The notes under the pieces were generated by a model. It worked only from the letters and a program-made list of their open reading frames with translations. It was not told where the DNA came from and searched no databases. This document shows positions 36,301 to 51,300 of a stretch of DNA of 64,000 nucleotides, piece by piece. The DNA is taken from positions 6,850,334-6,914,333 of the forward strand of contig NC_045147.1 in NCBI RefSeq assembly GCF_008831285.2, written 5' to 3'. The position numbers and the translations under genes are program-made. The stretch comes from Nymphaea colorata (lineage: Eukaryota; Streptophyta; Magnoliopsida; Nymphaeales; Nymphaeaceae). Positions within the stretch are counted from its first letter, which is position 1; the number at the start of each line of letters is the position of its first letter.

Positions 36301-39300
36301 GACGCGCCGGCACTACAAGAACAAAACAAAACCCAAAACCTCCCCAGTAGGACGTGAGTGTAGCCATCTGCTCAGCCTGCTGCCCCGGGTACACCAAAAC
36401 CTGAAAAAAAGAAACAACTGAAGGCTTAGCCTTCGCAGTATGGCAACAAGCCAGGAAAAGTCCAAACCCTCTTAGGTAGGCTCAAATATACAAGCAAACA
36501 TCAGAACGATCTATCCTTATGTCGTGTCAGGACACGACATGCAGAGACCACTCAATGGCTACAATAACATAAATTTCAATCACATGCAAGGCATCGTCAG
36601 CATGTCACTTGCATTCATAAGCACAACAGTCACATGCACAACAATCCTACACATTTCAGTCACATACATTTCAGTTTCATTACTATCAGTGAATTTACAG
36701 TTCCTGTGGGTGCAAAACACAGGCACGTGCACACCGCGGGCGGCCCACAGCCGAGAGACAACCCCCGTGGTGGCCCAGAACAGTATGGATCCATCTTTCC
36801 GCTGCAGCGGTAGAGCACTCATCCATGGAATTNNNNNNNNNNNNNNNNNNNNNNNNNNNNNNNNNNNNNNNNNNNNNNNNNNNNNNNNNNNNNNNNNNNN
36901 NNNNNNNNNNNNNNNNNNNNNNNNNNNNNNNNCTCTAAGACACAAGCACGCAACATGTCCTCTAAGGTCTGAATGGTCCTCTCCGATTGCCCATCAGTTT
37001 GGGGGTGGAACGCTGTGCTTAGCTTAAGCTTGGTACCCAAAGCCTTCTGCAAATGCCCCCCAAAATCTAGAGGTAAAACGTGGATCTCGATCCGAAATGA
37101 TAGACCTTGGCACACCATGCAAACTCACTATCTCGCCAATATATAACTCTGCGAGACTTTCCAAAGACTGATTAATTCTAATAGACAGAAAATGAGCGGA
37201 CTTCGTCAGTCGATCAACAATCACCCATATGGCATCATGCTGTCTTCGGGTGTGAGGCAATCCAACTACAAAATCCATTGTAATGTCTTCCCATTTCCAC
37301 ACCGGGATATCGATTCTCTGCAACAAGCCTCCGGGCCGTTGATGCTCTGCTTTTACTTGTTGGCAAACCAAGCACTTTGCCACATATTCTGCAATTTCAC
37401 GCTTCATTCCAGGCCACCAAAAATTTCTCTTCATATCCTGAAACATCTTTGTACTGCCAGGGTGTATAGAAAACTTAGATTTATGAGCTTCATCAAGCAA
37501 CCGTCGCTTCACCCCTTCATCTCTAGGGACCCACAATCTATGTCGAAACCACAATGAACCCTCTTCATCTTGATGCCAGAAAGCATCTACCTTCTTACAC
37601 TCTTCCACGTTCTTAGCAAAATCAGGATCTTCCTTTTGCTTCAATACAAGGTCTTCCATCAAAGAATGTTGTATCACGGCGTTCATCGTTGCTTTGTTCT
37701 CGCCACAGAGGTAAGGTTGCCATGCTATCACATCTTGTAACAAATTCCAAGAACATGCTAACATACTATACATCGTTGCCTTAGCTTGCCTGCTCAAAGC
37801 ATCAGCCACCACATTCGCCTTGCCTGGATGATATGATATCGTGAAATCATAATCCTTTAGGTATTCAATCCATCTTCTTTGCCTCAAATTAAGATCCCTT
37901 TGGGAGAATATATATTTCAAAGACTTGTGATCTGTAAAACACTTCGAATGTTGCCCCATAGAGATAATGCCTCCAAATCTTTAGTGCAAACACAACTGCT
38001 CCCAACTCCAAATCGTGAGTGGGATAGTGTTGTTCGTGTGTCTTCAACTGCCTTGATGCATAAGCCACCACACGGCCATTTTGCATCAGTACACAACCAT
38101 AACCGATTCCTGATGCATCTGTGTACTGTACAAAACCTGAATGACCTGATGGAAGCGTTAGAATAGGAGCAGCAGTAAGCTTGTCCTTCAGAGTTTGAAA
38201 AACTTCTCTCACACTCTTCATTCCAAATAAACTTCACTCCTTTTCTCAATAGCTTAGTCATTGGTGTAGCTATTTTCGAAAAGTCTTGTATGAACCTGCG
38301 ATAATATCCTGCCAATCCCAAAAAGCTTCTAACCTCGGTTACACTGCAGGGTGTTCTCCAGTCCTGCACAGCTGACACCTTAGCCGGATCGACGGATACT
38401 CCATCCTTAGAGATTACATGACCCAGAAAGTTTACCTTCTCTAGCCAAAATTCACATTTTGAATACTTGGCATACAACTTATGCTTGCGCAAAGACCCAA
38501 TACACTTCTCAAGTGATCTCTATGCTCTGTCACACTCTCTGAGTACACCAAAATATCATCAACAAAAAACAATAACAAATCGGTCCAAGAACTTTGGAAA
38601 ACCCGATTCATGAGGTCCATAAACGCTGCGGGAGCATTGGTCAACCCAAAAGGCATGACCCTGAATTCATAGTGCCCATATCTGGTTCGAAATGCAGTCT
38701 TAGCAACATCTTCCTCCCGTATCAAGAGTTGATGATAACCTGTCCTCAGATCGATCTTGGAGAAAACCTTTGCATCCTTAAGCTGATCAAACAAATCTTC
38801 AATTCTAGGAAGCGGATACTTATTCTTGATGGTGACTTGATTCAACATGCGGTAGTCAATACACAAACGCATTGTCCCATCTTTCTTCTTCACAAACAAC
38901 ACTGGTGCTCCCCACGGTGACACACTAGGTCGGATGAAGCCCTTGTCTAAGAGCTCCTGCAGTTGCTTCTTCAATTCTTCTAACTCTGCTGGTGCCATTC
39001 GATAGGGTGCCTTAGAAATAGGAGCTGTCCCTGGTGACAACTCTATCTTGAACTCCACTTCTCGTGTTGGAGCAAACTTGACAGTTCCTCAGGAAACACA
39101 TCAGGGTACTCCACTCACAACTGCCACATCCGGTAACCTCACCGGTTCCGTCTCATTGGTCAACACATTGACCAAGAAAGCAACACTTCCATTTTCTATC
39201 AATCATTTAGATTTCACTGCAGACACCATTATCTTATCAGTTCGACTGGCCTTACGAGCATGGAACTCCACAGGTTGCATTTCATCAGTCAACAACTGTA

Positions 39301-42300
39301 TCTGCTTCTTCCTGCAATCTATATTAGCATAATGTGCATATAACCAATCCATGCCCAAAATCACATCAAATTCGTTAAAACTCATGATCACCAACTGTGC
39401 AGGTAAGTGATATTGATGGATCTCCACGTCCACATCAGATAGATACTCACTACACGACTCTTGAGCATGCATAGGGCTAACAACTTTCAGAACATACGGC
39501 ATCTTCCTAGCAGGCACTTCTAGTGAAGTAGCAAATCGACTAGATATAAATGAATGGGTCGCCCCAGCATCAAACAACACTCTAGCAATATGAGAACCAA
39601 CAAGTAAAGTACCTTCAACAAGGTCGTGTGCCTGAAGCTCCTCCACGGTAGTAGCATAGACACGTCCAGTCGTCTGTCGTGCGCTAGAAGGACCGGCCTC
39701 TGGATTCTTCAACTCTCTTTCTTTCTTTAAGGGACAATCCTTGATAAAGTGCCCCATCCTTCCACAGTGTAAGCAAGCTCCGATCTCTCGATAGCACGGC
39801 TTTCCAGGGTGCACACGTGAACAAGTAGGGCACCTCTGAGAAGTCGGAGTGGCCACTGACCCCTGGGTAGCCTCGCTACGGGTTGGCTGGTTCCGTCTGA
39901 AAGTTCGGTCATCCCGCCTCTCATAAGGCCTTGTCCTGCCTGCAAAGTGGTGGCGCTTCACCTGGGTTCGTCCACCTTGTGAATGCTGGCTTGCTTTCTT
40001 CTGGTGATCCTTCTGTGTTCTCGCCCAGTCTTCTTCTATACATCTTGCCATAGTGACCGCCTCGTCCAAGTCACGAGGTCTGCTCGTCAAAACTTTGGTT
40101 CGCAGTCCCTCCCGCAGACCGCGCACAAACTTGCCTGCCGTGGCTCCGTCTGTAGTGTAGAAGTGTGGGCAATACGCCTCCAAGTGTCGATATCTTGTAA
40201 TATATTCCTCCAAGCTCATTTGATTTTGCTGTAGATCAAGAAACTCTTGCATGTTCTTGTCTCTAGCATGCACTGGGTAGTAGGTGTTGAGGAAGGAATC
40301 TCTAAACTGCTTCCAAGAAATTGACGGTTGGCCTGCATACCGGATCTCAAGAGTTGATTTCCACCAATCCATGGCATCACCTTTTAGCAGGTAAGTGCCA
40401 TAGTTCACTTTGTCTTCCTCAGGCATCTTCAGAAGCACAAAGATGCGTTCAACTTCCTCAATCCACTTTTTTTCCTTATCGTGACTGCACCCTCCTGAAA
40501 AGATAGGCGGCTGCATCGCCATGAACTGTTGAAACGACACCGCTGATGCCTTCTCCTTAAGTGGCGCAGTGGTGTCTCCGGAAGGAGATGCATTACTCCT
40601 CTGGTTACTGACCATGGACTGCACAAGGGAGGTCAGTGTCTGCAACGTGGTCAGCAAAATAGACTGTTGATCCACAGGTGGAGTCTGCCTCAGTGGGGTT
40701 TGAGCACCCCCACCCAATTGGGCATACTGGAGCCCTGACGTACTGTCATCGCGTGGGGTATGCGCATCAGAATGGGCCGGACTAGGCTCTCTCTGTGCCT
40801 CTGTGGACGGCCCAGCTCGCTTCTTACCCTTACGATGATATTCCATCTGTACAAACAAGAACCTTAATCTCAAATCCAGTCTATGACTAATCTCACAAAT
40901 CAAATCACAACGTGCATTAGCACGAAGTTCAAAACATCGATCACATTACGTACTTATACGTGAAAAAGCATAACCACAATAACAATCTAATCAAATGAAT
41001 GCGTACCTGGGCAACATGGCTCCACAAATAGGCTTTAACTCACATCCATAGTGGGGTTTGCCATGGCTCTGATACCAAAACTGTCACACCCCGACCTTTT
41101 TGACACTCAAACATTTTTTTTTTCTAACATCCAACATCGAGGTGTGACTACACAGTAGTTCAAAAAGGAATGAGCCAAGCAATTCAAAACAATGGGGCAA
41201 GCTTTCCATTATATAGCATTTCAATTCAATTGTACATTTGACAAAAATGCCCCAAAATCACAACATCGATGCCTAATCAAAAACAAGGCATCAGTAAAAC
41301 CAAAAACCCGACGCGCCGGCACTACAAGAACAAAACAAAACCCAAAACCTCCCCAGTAGGACGTGAGTGTAGCCATCTGCTCAGCCTGCTGCCCCGGGTA
41401 CACCAAAACCTGAAAAAAAGAAACAACTGAAGGCTTAGCCTTCGCAGTATGGCAACAAGCCAGGAAAAGTCCAAACCCTCTTAGGTAGGGCTCAAATATA
41501 CAAGCAAACATCAGAACGATCTATCCTTATGTCGTGTCAGGACACGACATGCAGAGACCACTCAATGGCTACAATAACATAAATTTCAATCACATGCAAG
41601 GCATCGTCAGCATGTCACTTGCATTCATAAGCACAACAGTCACATGCACAACAATCCTACACATTTCAGTCACATACATTTCAGTTTCATTACTATCAGT
41701 GAATTTACAGTTCCTGTGGGTGCAAACACAGGCACGTGCACACCGCGGGCGGCCCACAGCCGAGAGACAACCCCCGTGGTGGCCCAGAACAGTATGGATC
41801 CATCTTTCCACTGCAGCGGTAGAGCACTCATCCATGGATGTGTGAATTCAAAGGAGAGATACTCAGCCTTCCCTAGGACACCCAGGTTGGGAGGCGGGAG
41901 CCTACGCTCTAAGCACATCACACAACAGTACCCTGGGGCCTTGCACCGCCTGCGCTCCGAACAGGCGAGACCAGTGGCGAAAGCGGGACAACTCCCAAAC
42001 ACATAGTCACTTCCCACTGGCCTCTCATCTCTTATTCTTTCATTCTTATACTTATACTTGCACAAACACACTTAACTGGCTAGCTCATGGGGTTGATTCA
42101 CTTCACTAGTGAACTCACACCTCCAATTGCCTTCACACGAGCATTACACGTAACAACAACAGTTTTGGCTAGCCGTCATAACAAAATGGGTACAACTACC
42201 CTCTGTGCAATCATTTGCATCATTGCCCGCGGCGATGTGCATTCAATAAACATAACATTCACATTCATCATCATAACAATCACATCTTTAAAAACTTTAG

Positions 42301-45300
42301 CCAAACCACAGAGAGTAGTCTCAATCTGTGGTGGGCTCGTAGCTGTCCTATGCAGTTATCATTCTAGGATGCTTTCTAATGCACAATTGGGGTCGAGGAG
42401 ACACTCGACTCGATACCCCACCTCATCTGTCCTAAACAGTTATCAATTCTAGCATGCACATGCAAATGCGTAACATTATCAAAACAATTACTATAAGCCC
42501 TTCAGAACAATTCATACCATATATTAATTTATGTACATGCATACACACATTCATTCACGGAACCCTCAATCAATTCACATCACAAATCCTAGGATCCCAT
42601 GATCCTAGGAACACACATTCATTCACTTGCCCAGGCAAGGATTTGCCTGGAATGTCGCCATACCTGTGGCGCGTTCACAAGAATCTTCAAAATGCCTCGA
42701 GCTTCGAATCCGGTAGCTCAAGGTCGACGGGACGTACCCGGTGAACCTGCAGACACAAACACAAGATAAGATTCCTACTACAAACCTCAACAATTCAAAC
42801 AAAAACAAAACAAGGTCATTGAGGCACGCGTCATCGCCTCAAGAGGGTGTCGACGGGTAGTGTCGACCCACAAGTTCTCCAATAGGTCACTTCCCAACTT
42901 CTAGCCGTGCCAATAGATGCCAAAACTCAAAGCCATCAATCCGTCTATCACTAACGCCTTCCTCAAAACTCTCTTTCTCTTCAATCAAGGCGTCTACCCC
43001 AAAGATACATCGAACTTATGAATCTTCGCTTCCCAACATAAACGCAAGCTTTCCCCCAAAAACAAAATCACTAACATGTGATCCAAAAAATCAATCCTAA
43101 GCTCTAGCATGCTCAAACAATAATTATACGTGTTCCAAAGAAAAATATATCATAAAATAGGTTCAATTTCGCCTTGCTCACCCCGATTGAAGGTCTAAAC
43201 TGCTGTAATCCTCCCGGCAGCCACCTCACGCGCCCAAGTGGTCCCCAAACGGCTAAAATCCTCCAATGCTGCCACTACCAAGGTCTTCTCTAACTGCTGT
43301 TACGAGGGGGAGGACAAATCCCCAATCTGAAAATGGATCCAACAGTGATGGAATAGTGAAAAAATCAGTGAGAGAAAGTGCTTGATTGGAGAAAATAGAA
43401 AACGAGCAGAAAATGGGGAGAGGGTTCGGTCAAAAGGGGAAAAGAAGGCAGTGAGGGGAGAGGACGGGAGAGAAGAGAGAGACGGTGGAGAGTGAGACGA
43501 GTGACAGTGGGAGAGGGAGAGTCGTTCGGTGGAGAGGGGAGACGAGAGACAGTGGGAGAGGGAGGGTCGTTCGGTGGAGAGGGGAGACGAGAGACAGTGG
43601 GAGAGGGAGAAGGGAAAGAAAACGGGAAGGAGAAGAAAAGAGAAGAGAGGAAGAGGCAGGGGACGACAGGGTTCACCTCAACGCCGCCGTCGTCGTCGCC
43701 GCCGTCGCCGCCGTCGCCGCCGCCGTCTCCACCGCCGCCGCCGTCGCCTTCTTCCCTGAGCTCCGGTCGTGGGTAAGGAAGAGACGGTAAGAGGAAAGCG
43801 AAGGAGAAGAGAATGCGAGGGAGGAGGGACAGCGTCGGGCTCCTCTCGCGTGGGGCTAGGGTCCGGGTCTGGACCCTGACCCGACCCGCTCCGCCCAAAC
43901 GCCGCGCGTTACATCCTACCCTCCTAACAAAAAAAATTTCGTCCTCGAAATTAGATCATACCTCAATGCAAGAACAAGTGCGGATATCTCTTCCGCACGT
44001 CCTCCTCAGGTTCCCATGTGCTCTCCTTCAATCCATGGTACTGCCATTCCACCTTCACTAAAGGGATTCTCTTTGTGCGAAGCACTTGCTCTCTTCGATC
44101 CACAATTCTAATAGGTTTTTCTTCCATTGTCAGATCATCTTGCACCTGAATACCTTGAAAATCAATCACATGTGTCGGATCTGGTACGTACTTTCGAAGC
44201 ATGGAAACATGAAAAACGTCATGAACATGACTCAAGTCTGGTGGTAGTGCCAATCTATAGGCCACCTCGCCAATCTTCTCTAATATCTCAAAAGGTCCTA
44301 CGAACCTCGGGCTCAACTTTCCCTTCACACCAAAACGAAAAACACCTCTAGTAGGGGAAATCTTCAAAAACACATGATCACCCACCTCAAAAGTCAATTC
44401 TCTACGACGAATGTCGGCATAGCTTTTCTGTCTACTCTGAGCAGTCATCAACTTTTTCCTTATCAATTGCACTTGGTCGGTGTAGTGTTGCAAAACTAAA
44501 GGGTTTTCGATTTTTCCATCACCCAATTCGGTCCAACAAGCTGGCGATCTGCACGGCCTTCCATACAAAGCCTCAAAAGGTGCCATCCCAATACTAGAGT
44601 GGTAACTGTTATTATATGCAAATTCTGCCAGTTTCACATGTTTGTCCCATTCTCCTTTCCACTCTAAGACACAAGCACGCAACATGTCCTCTAAGGTCTG
44701 AATGGTCCTCTCCGATTGCCCATCAGTTTGGAGGTGGAACGCTGTGCTTAGCTTAATCTTGGTACCCAAAGCCTTCTGCAAATGCCCCCAAAATCTAGAG
44801 GTAAAACGTGGATCTCGATCCGAAATGATAGACCTTGGCACACCATGCAAACTCACTATCTCGCCAATATATAACTCTGCGAGACTTTCCAAAGACTGAT
44901 TAATTCTAATAGACAGAAAATGAGCGGACTTCGTCAGTCGATCAACAATCACCCATATGGCATCATGCTGTCTTCGGGTGTGAGGCAATCCAACTACAAA
45001 ATCCATTGTAATGTCTTCCCATTTCCACACCGGGATATCGATTCTCTGCAACAAGCCTCCGGGCCGTTGATGCTCTGCTTTTACTTGTTGGCAAACCAAG
45101 CACTTTGCCACATATTCTGCAATTTCACGCTTCATTCCAGGCCACCAAAAATTTCTCTTCATATCCTGAAACATCTTTGTACTGCCAGGGTGTATAGAAA
45201 ACTTAGATTTATGAGCTTCATCAAGCAACCGTCGCTTCACCCCTTCATCTCTAGGGACCCACAATCTATGTCGAAACCACAATGAACCCTCTTCATCTTG

Positions 45301-48300
45301 ATGCCAGAAAGCATCTACCTTCTTACACTCTTCCACGTTCTTAGCAAAATCAGGATCTTCCTTTTGCTTCAATACAAGGTCTTCCATCAAAGAATGTTGT
45401 ATCACGGCGTTCATCGTTGCTTTGTTCTCGCCACAGAGGTAAGGTTGCCATGCTATCACATCTTGTAACAAATTCCAAGAACATGCTAACATACTATACA
45501 TCGTTGCCTTAGCTTGCCTGCTCAAAGCATCAGCCACCACATTCGCCTTGCCTGGATGATATGATATCGTGAAATCATAATCCTTTAGGTATTCAATCCA
45601 TCTTCTTTGCCTCAAATTAAGATCCCTTTGGGAGAATATATATTTCAAAGACTTGTGATCTGTAAACACTTCGAATGTTGCCCCATAGAGATAATGCCTC
45701 CAAATCTTTAGTGCAAACACAACTGCTCCCAACTCCAAATCGTGAGTGGGATAGTGTTGTTCGTGTGTCTTCAACTGCCTTGATGCATAAGCCACCACAC
45801 GGCCATTTTGCATCAGTACACAACCATAACCGATTCCTGATGCATCTGTGTACTGTACAAAACCTGAATGACCTGATGGAAGCGTTAGAATAGGAGCAGC
45901 AGTAAGCTTGTCCTTCAGAGTTTGAAAACTTCTCTCACACTCTTCATTCCAAATAAACTTCACTCCTTTTCTCAATAGCTTAGTCATTGGTGTAGCTATT
46001 TTCGAAAAGTCTTGTATGAACCTGCGATAATATCCTGCCAATCCCAAAAAGCTTCTAACCTCGGTTACACTGCAGGGTGTTCTCCAGTCCTGCACAGCTG
46101 ACACCTTAGCCGGATCGACGGATACTCCATCCTTAGAGATTACATGACCCAGAAAGTTTACCTTCTCTAGCCAAAATTCACATTTTGAATACTTGGCATA
46201 CAACTTATGCTTGCGCAAAAGACCCAATACACTTCTCAAGTGATCTCTATGCTCTGTCACACTCTCTGAGTACACCAAAATATCATCAACAAAAACAATA
46301 ACAAATCGGTCCAAGAACTTTTGGAAAACCCGATTCATGAGGTCCATAAACGCTGCGGGAGCATTGGTCAACCCAAAAGGCATGACCCTGAATTCATAGT
46401 GCCCATATCTGGTTCGAAATGCAGTCTTAGCAACATCTTCCTCCCGTATCAAGAGTTGATGATAACCTGTCCTCAGATCGATCTTGGAGAAAACCTTTGC
46501 ATCCTTAAGCTGATCAAACAAATCTTCAATTCTAGGAAGCGGATACTTATTCTTGATGGTGACTTGATTCAACATGCGGTAGTCAATACACAAACGCATT
46601 GTCCCATCTTTCTTCTTCACAAACAACACTGGTGCTCCCCACGGTGACACACTAGGTCGGATGAAGCCCTTGTCTAAGAGCTCCTGCAGTTGCTTCTTCA
46701 ATTCTTCTAACTCTGCTGGTGCCATTCGATAGGGTGCCTTAGAAATAGGAGCTGTCCCTGGTGACAACTCTATCTTGAACTCCACTTCTCGTGTTGGAGG
46801 CAAACTTGACAGTTCCTCAGGAAACACATCAGGGTACTCACTCACAACTGCCACATCCGGTAACCTCACCGGTTCCGTCTCATTGGTCAACACATTGACC
46901 AAGAAAGCAACACTTCCATTTTCTATCAATCATTTAGATTTCACTGCAGACACCATTATCTTATCAGTTCGACTGGCCTTACGAGCATGGAACTCCACAG
47001 GTTGCATTTCATCAGTCAACAACTGTATCTGCTTCTTCCTGCAATCTATATTAGCATAATGTGCATATAACCAATCCATGCCCAAAATCACATCAAATTC
47101 GTTAAAACTCATGATCACCAACTGTGCAGGTAAGTGATATTGATGGATCTCCACGTCCACATCAGATAGATACTCACTACACGACTCTTGAGCATGCATA
47201 GGGCTAACAACTTTCAGAACATACGGCATCTTCCTAGCAGGCACTTCTAGTGAAGTAGCAAATCGACTAGATATAAATGAATGGGTCGCCCCAGCATCAA
47301 ACAACACTCTAGCAATATGAGAACCAACAAGTAAAGTACCTTCAACAAGGTCGTGTGCCTGAAGCTCCTCCACGGTAGTAGCATAGACACGTCCAGTCGT
47401 CTGTCGTGCGCTAGAAGGACCGGCCTCTGGATTCTTCAACTCTCTTTCTTTCTTTAAGGGACAATCCTTGATAAAGTGCCCCATCCTTCCACAGTGTAAG
47501 CAAGCTCCGATCTCTCGATAGCACGGCTTTCCAGGGTGCACACGTGAACAAGTAGGGCACCTCTGAGAAGTCGGAGTGGCCACTGACCCCTGGGTAGCCT
47601 CGCTACGGGTTGGCTGGTTCCGTCTGAAAGTTCGGTCATCCCGCCTCTCATAAGGCCTTGTCCTGCCTGCAAAGTGGTGGCGCTTCACCTGGGTTCGTCC
47701 ACCTTGTGAATGCTGGCTTGCTTTCTTCTGGTGATCCTTCTGTGTTCTCGCCCAGTCTTCTTCTATACATCTTGCCATAGTGACCGCCTCGTCCAAGTCA
47801 CGAGGTCTGCTCGTCAAAACTTTGGTTCGCAGTCCCTCCCGCAGACCGCGCACAAACTTGCCTGCCGTGGCTCCGTCTGTAGTGTAGAAGTGTGGGCAAT
47901 ACGCCTCCAAGTGTCGATATCTTGTAATATATTCCTCCAAGCTCATTTGATTTTGCTGTAGATCAAGAAACTCTTGCATGTTCTTGTCTCTAGCATGCAC
48001 TGGGTAGTAGGTGTTGAGGAAGGAATCTCTAAACTGCTTCCAAGAAATTGACGGTTGGCCTGCATACCGGATCTCAAGAGTTGATTTCCACCAATCCATG
48101 GCATCACCTTTTAGCAGGTAAGTGCCATAGTTCACTTTGTCTTCCTCAGGCATCTTCAGAAGCACAAAGATGCGTTCAACTTCCTCAATCCACTTTTTTT
48201 CCTTATCGTGACTGCACCCTCCTGAAAAGATAGGCGGCTGCATCGCCATGAACTGTTGAAACGACACCGCTGATGCCTTCTCCTTAAGTGGCGCAGTGGT

Positions 48301-51300
48301 GTCTCCGGAAGGAGATGCATTACTCCTCTGGTTACTGACCATGGACTGCACAAGGGAGGTCAGTGTCTGCAACGTGGTCAGCAAAATAGACTGTTGATCC
48401 ACAGGTGGAGTCTGCCTCAGTGGGGTTTGAGCACCCCCACCCAATTGGGCATACTGGAGCCCTGACGTACTGTCATCGCGTGGGGTATGCGCATCAGAAT
48501 GGGCCGGACTAGGCTCTCTCTGTGCCTCTGTGGACGGCCCAGCTCGCTTCTTACCCTTACGATGATATTCCATCTGTACAAACAAGAACCTTAATCTCAA
48601 ATCCAGTCTATGACTAATCTCACAAATCAAATCACAACGTGCATTAGCACGAAGTTCAAAACATCGATCACATTACGTACTTATACGTGAAAAAGCATAA
48701 CCACAATAACAATCTAATCAAATGAATGCGTACCTGGGCAACATGGCTCCACAAATAGGCTTTAACTCACATCCATAGTGGGGTTTGCCATGGCTCTGAT
48801 ACCAAAACTGTCACACCCCGACCTTTTTGACACTCAAACATTTTTTTTTTCTAACATCCAACATCGAGGTGTGACTACACAGTAGTTCAAAAAGGAATGA
48901 GCCAAGCAATTCAAAACAATGGGGCAAGCTTTCCATTATATAGCATTTCAATTCAATTGTACATTTGACAAAAATGCCCCAAAATCACAACATCGATGCC
49001 TAATCAAAAACAAGGCATCAGTAAAACCAAAAACCCGACGCGCCGGCACTACAAGAACAAAACAAAACCCAAAACCTCCCCAGTAGGACGTGAGTGTAGC
49101 CATCTGCTCAGCCTGCTGCCCCGGGTACACCAAAACCTGAAAAAAAGAAACAACTGAAGGCTTAGCCTTCGCAGTATGGCAACAAGCCAGGAAAAGTCCA
49201 AACCCTCTTAGGTAGGGCTCAAATATACAAGCAAACATCAGAACGATCTATCCTTATGTCGTGTCAGGACACGACATGCAGAGACCACTCAATGGCTACA
49301 ATAACATAAATTTCAATCACATGCAAGGCATCGTCAGCATGTCACTTGCATTCATAAGCACAACAGTCACATGCACAACAATCCTACACATTTCAGTCAC
49401 ATACATTTCAGTTTCATTACTATCAGTGAATTTACAGTTCCTGTGGGTGCAAACACAGGCACGTGCACACCGCGGGCGGCCCACAGCCGAGAGACAACCC
49501 CCGTGGTGGCCCAGAACAGTATGGATCCATCTTTCCGCTGCAGCGGTAGAGCACTCATCCATGGATGTGTGAATTCAAAGGAGAGATACTCAGCCTTCCC
49601 TAGGACACCCAGGTTGGGAGGCGGGAGCCTACGCTCTAAGCACATCACACAACAGTACCCTGGGGCCTTGCACCGCCTGCGCTCCGAACAGGCGAGACCA
49701 GTGGCGAAAGCGGGACAACTCCCAAACACATAGTCACTTCCCACTGGCCTCTCATCTCTTATTCTTTCATTCTTATACTTATACTTGCACAAACACACTT
49801 AACTGGCTAGCTCATGGGGTTGATTCACTTCACTAGTGAACTCACACCTCCAATTGCCTTCACACGAGCATTACACGTAACAACAACAGTTTTGGCTAGC
49901 CGTCATAACAAAATGGGTACAACTACCCTCTGTGCAATCATTTGCATCATTGCCCGCGGCGATGTGCATTCAATAAACATAACATTCACATTCATCATCA
50001 TAACAATCACATCTTTAAAAACTTTAGCCAAACCACAGAGAGTAGTCTCAATCTGTGGTGGGCTCGTAGCTGTCCTATGCAGTTATCATTCTAGGATGCT
50101 TTCTAATGCACAATTGGGGTCGAGGAGACACTCGACTCGATACCCCACCTCATCTGTCCTAAACAGTTATCAATTCTAGCATGCACATGCAAATGCGTAA
50201 CATTATCAAAACAATTACTATAAGCCCTTCAGAACAATTCATACCATATATTAATTTATGTACATGCATACACACATTCATTCACGGAACCCTCAATCAA
50301 TTCACATCACAAATCCTAGGATCCCATGATCCTAGGAACACACATTCATTCACTTGCCCAGGCAAGGATTTGCCTGGAATGTCGCCATACCTGTGGCGCG
50401 TTCACAAGAATCTTCAAAATGCCTCGAGCTTCGAATCCGGTAGCTCAAGGTCGACGGGACGTACCCGGTGAACCTGCAGACACAAACACAAGATAAGATT
50501 CCTACTACAAACCTCAACAATTCAAACAAAAACAAAACAAGGTCATTGAGGCACGCGTCATCGCCTCAAGAGGGTGTCGACGGGTAGTGTCGACCCACAA
50601 GTTCTCCAATAGGTCACTTCCCAACTTCTAGCCGTGCCAATAGATGCCAAAACTCAAAGCCATCAATCCGTCTATCACTAACGCCTTCCTCAAAACTCTC
50701 TTTCTCTTCAATCAAGGCGTCTACCCCAAAGATACATCGAACTTATGAATCTTCGCTTCCCAACATAAACGCAAGCTTTCCCCCAAAAACAAAATCACTA
50801 ACATGTGATCCAAAAAATCAATCCTAAGCTCTAGCATGCTCAAACAATAATTATACGTGTTCCAAAGAAAAATATATCATAAAATAGGTTCAATTTCGCC
50901 TTGCTCACCCCGATTGAAGGTCTAAACTGCTGTAATCCTCCCGGCAGCCACCTCACGCGCCCAAGTGGTCCCCAAACGGCTAAAATCCTCCAATGCTGCC
51001 ACTACCAAGGTCTTCTCTAACTGCTGTTACGAGGGGGAGGACAAATCCCCAATCTGAAAATGGATCCAACAGTGATGGAATAGTGAAAAAATCAGTGAGA
51101 GAAAGTGCTTGATTGGAGAAAATAGAAAACGAGCAGAAAATGGGGAGAGGGTTCGGTCAAAAGGGGAAAAGAAGGCAGTGAGGGGAGAGGACGGGAGAGA
51201 AGAGAGAGACGGTGGAGAGTGAGACGAGTGACAGTGGGAGAGGGAGAGTCGTTCGGTGGAGAGGGGAGACGAGAGACAGTGGGAGAGGGAGGGTCGTTCG

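Larger units (their letters stand above)
43914..48808 (-). mobile_element. Gypsy internal region, copy 3 (most complete)
   Basis: This is a 4,895 bp internal region with both gag and pol frames undamaged apart from the TGA between them. With LTRs 3 and 4 it forms a structurally complete element. Confidence 0.92.

Noticed and set aside
36524-37118. Frames reading through the N run
   Set aside because: They translate unknown bases and join LTR to pol sequence that is not contiguous.
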